Assembly (NCBI RefSeq): GCF_900169075.1
Contig: NZ_LT827014.1
Location: 434,001 to 498,000 of the forward strand
From: Chryseobacterium phocaeense
GTDB lineage: Bacteria > Bacteroidota > Bacteroidia > Flavobacteriales > Weeksellaceae
DNA length: 64,000 nt
Direction: 5' to 3'
Under the pieces are notes generated by a model, which was given only the letters and a program-made list of their open reading frames with translations, did not search any database and was not told the DNA's origin. The first letter of the stretch is position 1, and each line of letters starts with the position of its first letter. Position numbers and translations under genes: made by a program. Shown one piece after another: positions 60,757-64,000 of the stretch.

Positions 60757-62455
60757 AACAAAATTAAATGCCCTTAAAGAAATATCCGGCGGTTTCTCCA
60801 GAGATGAAGCCGTCTGGGCCAGTGGTTTTCTGGCGGGCCTTGCCGGATCATCAGTTGCAGTACAGGAAGCCGTTCCGCCGGCTGCTCACGCTGAATCTGT
60901 TTCTGCTAAAAAAATTACCCTGGCTTACGGTACAGAAACCGGGAACAGTAAAAAATTAGCCGTAGAACTTGCCGGGATTATTAAGAAAAAGGGGGTTCAG
61001 GTAAAACTGGCTGATCTTTCCCAGTATAAGCCGAAGGACCTGGCAAAAGAAGATTATTTCTTTATCATCATCAGCACTCAGGGCGAAGGGGAACCACCAG
61101 CTCTTGCAAAGAAATTTTATGATCATCTCCATGAAAATAATCCGGATCTCAGCAACGTGAAATTTGGGGTTCTTGCTTTGGGAGACACCAGCTATCCTCT
61201 GTTCTGCAAAACAGGGGAAGATATTGATGCGCGCATTGAAGTATTGGGTGGTCAACGGATTCTTCCCTTAAAAAAATGTGATATTGATTACGAACAGGAA
61301 TCCCATCAATGGGTAGAACACGTTCTGAATGTGGTTCGCAAAACTGATGAAAGTAATCAGAAAAGTACGATAGCACCCACAGTTTCAGCAGGAAGAAAAA
61401 AATACCAGGGGAAGATTTCAACCATCATCAACCTGAATGATATTGAATCTGATAAAGAAACCTACCACATCGAAATAGAAACAGAAGAACCTTTGGTTTA
61501 CAGCCCCGGAGATGCATTAGGCGTTATCGCTTTCAATCCGAAACATGAAGTGGATGAAATCATTTCTTTAACCGGAATTGACCCACAGAAAAAGATAGCA
61601 ACCTCAAAAATAACCGCCGGTGCTGAAGAGTTGTTACATAAGCATCTCAACATCAGCTATCTCCTTAAATCTACGGTGGCCCAGTATGCCCAGTTCACGG
61701 GACATGCTATTCCGGAAGTGAGATTAAGTTTACTGGACCTTCTGAGAATCTATCCGGTAAAAAATGCAGATGAATTTGAACACGTGATTGGTATTTTAAC
61801 CGGCCAATCACCCCGTCTATATTCCATCTCATCATCACTGGAAGCCCATGGAGACAGTGAAATCCATATCACTGTGGCTAAATCTGAGTTTTTGATCGGG
61901 GATAAAAAGCAAAACGGACTGTGCAGCGGTTTTCTGGCAGAATTTAATGAAGGGGATGAGCTTGAATTTTATATCCAGGAAGCTAAACATTTCAGGCTTC
62001 CCAAGCAGGACAAAGATATCATCATGATTGGTCCGGGAACCGGGATTGCGCCTTTCAGATCTTTCCTGTACGAACGCGATGCAACCGGAGCAGAAGGAAG
62101 AAACTGGCTCTTTTTCGGGGACAGGAACTTTGTCTCAGACTTTCTTTATCAGGCTGAACTGCAGGATTTCCTGAAAACCGGAACATTAGCCCATCTTGAC
62201 CTTGCCTTTTCCAGAGATACCGCAGAAAAAGTGTATGTACAGCACAAGCTGCAACAGAAAGCCGAGGAAGTCTATCACTGGCTGGAAGGAGGAGCTTCCC
62301 TGTACGTATGCGGAGCTAAAGAGCCTATGAGCAGGGACGTTGAAAAAACAATCCTGAATATTCTCCAGAGCAAAGGAAAACACAGTCCTGAAGAAGCTCA
62401 GAACTATCTGGAAGAATTAGAGCTCAGCGGCAGGTATGTAAAAGATGTGTATTAA
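60746..62455 (+). CDS. cysJ: Sulfite reductase flavoprotein subunit
   Basis: It passes electrons from NADPH through FAD and FMN to CysI. Flavodoxin domain: LAYGTETGNSKKLAVELA near residue 60, then ISTQGEGEPPALAKKFYDHL. FAD domain: RLYSISSSLEAHG (near 357). NADPH domain: GPGTGIAPFRSFLYERDATG (near 430), and ends YVKDVY. At 569 aa it is near the usual length. It overlaps cobA by 11 bases, and cysI starts 18 bases after its stop. Confidence 0.93.
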   Translation: MLSETKLNALKEISGGFSRDEAVWASGFLAGLAGSSVAVQEAVPPAAHAESVSAKKITLAYGTETGNSKKLAVELAGIIKKKGVQVKLADLSQYKPKDLAKEDYFFIIISTQGEGEPPALAKKFYDHLHENNPDLSNVKFGVLALGDTSYPLFCKTGEDIDARIEVLGGQRILPLKKCDIDYEQESHQWVEHVLNVVRKTDESNQKSTIAPTVSAGRKKYQGKISTIINLNDIESDKETYHIEIETEEPLVYSPGDALGVIAFNPKHEVDEIISLTGIDPQKKIATSKITAGAEELLHKHLNISYLLKSTVAQYAQFTGHAIPEVRLSLLDLLRIYPVKNADEFEHVIGILTGQSPRLYSISSSLEAHGDSEIHITVAKSEFLIGDKKQNGLCSGFLAEFNEGDELEFYIQEAKHFRLPKQDKDIIMIGPGTGIAPFRSFLYERDATGAEGRNWLFFGDRNFVSDFLYQAELQDFLKTGTLAHLDLAFSRDTAEKVYVQHKLQQKAEEVYHWLEGGASLYVCGAKEPMSRDVEKTILNILQSKGKHSPEEAQNYLEELELSGRYVKDVY

Positions 62456-62473
62456 AAACATAAACGGATAACA

Positions 62474-64000
62474 ATGACAGATAAGAATAACCTTTCTCCC
62501 GTAGAAAGAATAAAAACAAGCAGTAACGGTCTCCGGGGAACTTTAAAGGCCAGTCTCCTAGATGATTTTACCGGAGCGATTAGGGAAGATGATCAAACGC
62601 TGATCAAATTTCACGGAATGTATCAGCAGGATGACAGGGACAGACGTGAAGAAAGAGTAAGGAAAAAGTTAGAATGGCTTTACTCCTACATGATCCGCCT
62701 CAGGCTTCCGGGAGGATTTTTAACCCCGGAACAATGGGTAGGGCTTAATACCATTGCGGGAGAACATTCTACGGGAGTGATTAAAATAACCACACGCCAG
62801 ACCATTCAGCTGCACGGGATTTTAAAATCTCATGTTAAACCGACCATTCAGAGTTTCAATCTTCAGCATCTGGATTCTATTGCTGCCTGTGGTGATGTGA
62901 ACAGAAATGTAACCTGTACCTCAAATCCTTCCGAATCTCCCTTACATCAGGAAGCCTATGAACTGGCAGGAAAGATCAGTGAAATGTGTCTGCCGAAAAC
63001 AAAGTCCTATTATGACTTATGGATTGATGATGAGCTGGTTATAGACCGGAAAGAAGAGGAAGATCAATTGTATCAGGACCGTTATTTGCCGAGAAAACTG
63101 AAAATAGGAATTGCCGTTCCGCCAAATAATGATGTGGATGTTTTTATCAATGACATCGCCCTGATTGCGATCATTGAAAACAATACAATTATCGGTTATA
63201 ATATTGCGGCAGGAGGAGGACTTGGCGCCACCCACGGAAACGAATCTACCTATGCCCGCCTGGCATCCGTTTTAGGCTTTGTGGCCACGGAAGAAAAAGT
63301 ATTGAAAGCGGTCTACGAAATCATTACCGTACAGCGCGATTTCGGAAACAGAAGCGACCGTAAATTATCAAGGTTAAAATATACCATAGATAAGCTAGGC
63401 ATTGAAGGATACAGGGCAGAAGTTGAAAAAAGATGCGGCTTCAGCTTTGAACCTGCACGGGAATTTAAATTTGAGCAGAGAAAAGACCGCTACGGATGGG
63501 TACAGAATCACGAAGGAAAATGGTTTTACACCTTGTTTGTAGAACACGGAAGAGTTCTCGACACAGAAGAATATCCTTTAAAATCAGGGCTTTTGAAAAT
63601 TGCAGAGACTGGCAAAGTGAACTTCCGTTTTACCTGTAATCAAAACCTGATCCTGTCTGATATTTCTGAACATGATAAAACAGAAATTGAAGTTTTGCTT
63701 AAAGAATCAGGAATTTCCCGATATACTGATGAGGTGAGTGCCCTCCGCAAAAACTCTGTGGCCTGTGTGGCATTGAATACGTGTTCATTAGCTCTGGCGG
63801 AAGCGCAGCGGTATCTGCCGTCTTTAGTCACAAAAATAGAACCCGTTCTTGAAAAATACGGGCTTCAGAATGAAGACATTACCATCAGGATGACAGGCTG
63901 CCCCAATGGCTGTGGAAGATCTCCCAATGCTGAAATAGGATTCGTAGGGACCGCTTACGGAAAATATAATCTCCATATCGGAGGCGACAGACTGGGAATG
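62474..64000 (+). CDS. cysI: Sulfite reductase hemoprotein subunit (partial, runs off right edge)
   Basis: The first 509 residues are present; the family is about 570. It reduces sulfite to sulfide on a siroheme coupled to a [4Fe-4S] cluster. The four cluster cysteines are at residues 431, 437 (CVALNTC), 476 and 480 (CPNGC), matching the family spacing; Cys480 also bridges to siroheme. Earlier blocks are IRLRLPGGFLTPEQWVGL, TTRQTIQLHG and NVTCTSNP. It starts MTDKNNLSPVERIK 18 bases after cysJ. No frameshift is seen. Confidence 0.93.
   Translation, partial: MTDKNNLSPVERIKTSSNGLRGTLKASLLDDFTGAIREDDQTLIKFHGMYQQDDRDRREERVRKKLEWLYSYMIRLRLPGGFLTPEQWVGLNTIAGEHSTGVIKITTRQTIQLHGILKSHVKPTIQSFNLQHLDSIAACGDVNRNVTCTSNPSESPLHQEAYELAGKISEMCLPKTKSYYDLWIDDELVIDRKEEEDQLYQDRYLPRKLKIGIAVPPNNDVDVFINDIALIAIIENNTIIGYNIAAGGGLGATHGNESTYARLASVLGFVATEEKVLKAVYEIITVQRDFGNRSDRKLSRLKYTIDKLGIEGYRAEVEKRCGFSFEPAREFKFEQRKDRYGWVQNHEGKWFYTLFVEHGRVLDTEEYPLKSGLLKIAETGKVNFRFTCNQNLILSDISEHDKTEIEVLLKESGISRYTDEVSALRKNSVACVALNTCSLALAEAQRYLPSLVTKIEPVLEKYGLQNEDITIRMTGCPNGCGRSPNAEIGFVGTAYGKYNLHIGGDRLGM

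Overview
The window looks like chromosomal DNA of a flavobacterium, most probably Chryseobacterium or a close Weeksellaceae relative. This is inferred from moderately low GC, A-rich regions in place of Shine-Dalgarno sequences ahead of starts, Bacteroidetes-type promoters (TTTG, about 19-21 bases, TAnnTTTG), and many families typical of Bacteroidetes: LytTR two-component pairs, stand-alone TonB C-terminal domain proteins, a fused SpmA/SpmB protein, DUF885, DUF6268, and double-glycine leader peptides. Coding density is high. No phage, IS transposase, CRISPR array or rRNA operon is visible.

Layout. 1-7.3 kb: the end of a LytTR regulator, an unknown protein, a glycine-rich WHxH-motif membrane protein, mnmA, a barrel protein and clpC. 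7.4-11.0 kb: a plus-strand run of three glycosyltransferases (GT4, GT9, GT2) with sufE inside it. 11.1-11.3 kb: two nearly identical tRNA-Val(TAC) genes. 11.3-21 kb: folC, a TolC-like exporter, an SprT-like protein, mannose-1-phosphate guanylyltransferase, a Bcp peroxiredoxin, an Nth without cysteines, and DUF885. 21.8-23.9 kb: exbB-exbD-tonB. 24-34 kb: mostly minus-strand housekeeping genes (accD, fbaA, nadK, a TrmH-like methyltransferase, bestrophin). 34-40 kb: a cupin protein, mutS, two tandem leader-type cysteine peptides too short for ordinary gene calling, and two thioredoxin-fold proteins. 40-46 kb: a tightly overlapping minus-strand cluster (HI0933 flavoprotein, TonB-C protein, DUF2306, YARHG), a thioesterase and thiL. 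46-54 kb: AraC regulator, Bcr-type transporter, LytTR response regulator and histidine kinase, another cysteine-rich leader peptide, and pepT.

54.5-64.0 kb is a complete-looking assimilatory sulfate reduction and cysteine locus: an Rrf2 regulator, then cysH (APS-reductase type), cysD, cysN, cysE, cysK/M, cobA (siroheme methyltransferase), cysJ, and cysI running off the right edge. Together they take sulfate to APS, sulfite, sulfide and cysteine. A perfect TATCCTA-N9-TAGGATA palindrome overlaps the cysH promoter and is a good candidate operator for the neighbouring Rrf2 protein.

The intergenic DNA is unusually structured. It holds three copies (4.3, 33.5 and 44.3 kb) of a roughly 170-290 bp element whose ends carry ACCACAAAAG or a variant, plus several families of short palindromic repeats. 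The most interesting items are the tandem DGYCC leader peptides, the peptide beside the LytTR pair, the putative small RNA near 30.7 kb, the cys operator, and the dispersed repeats.
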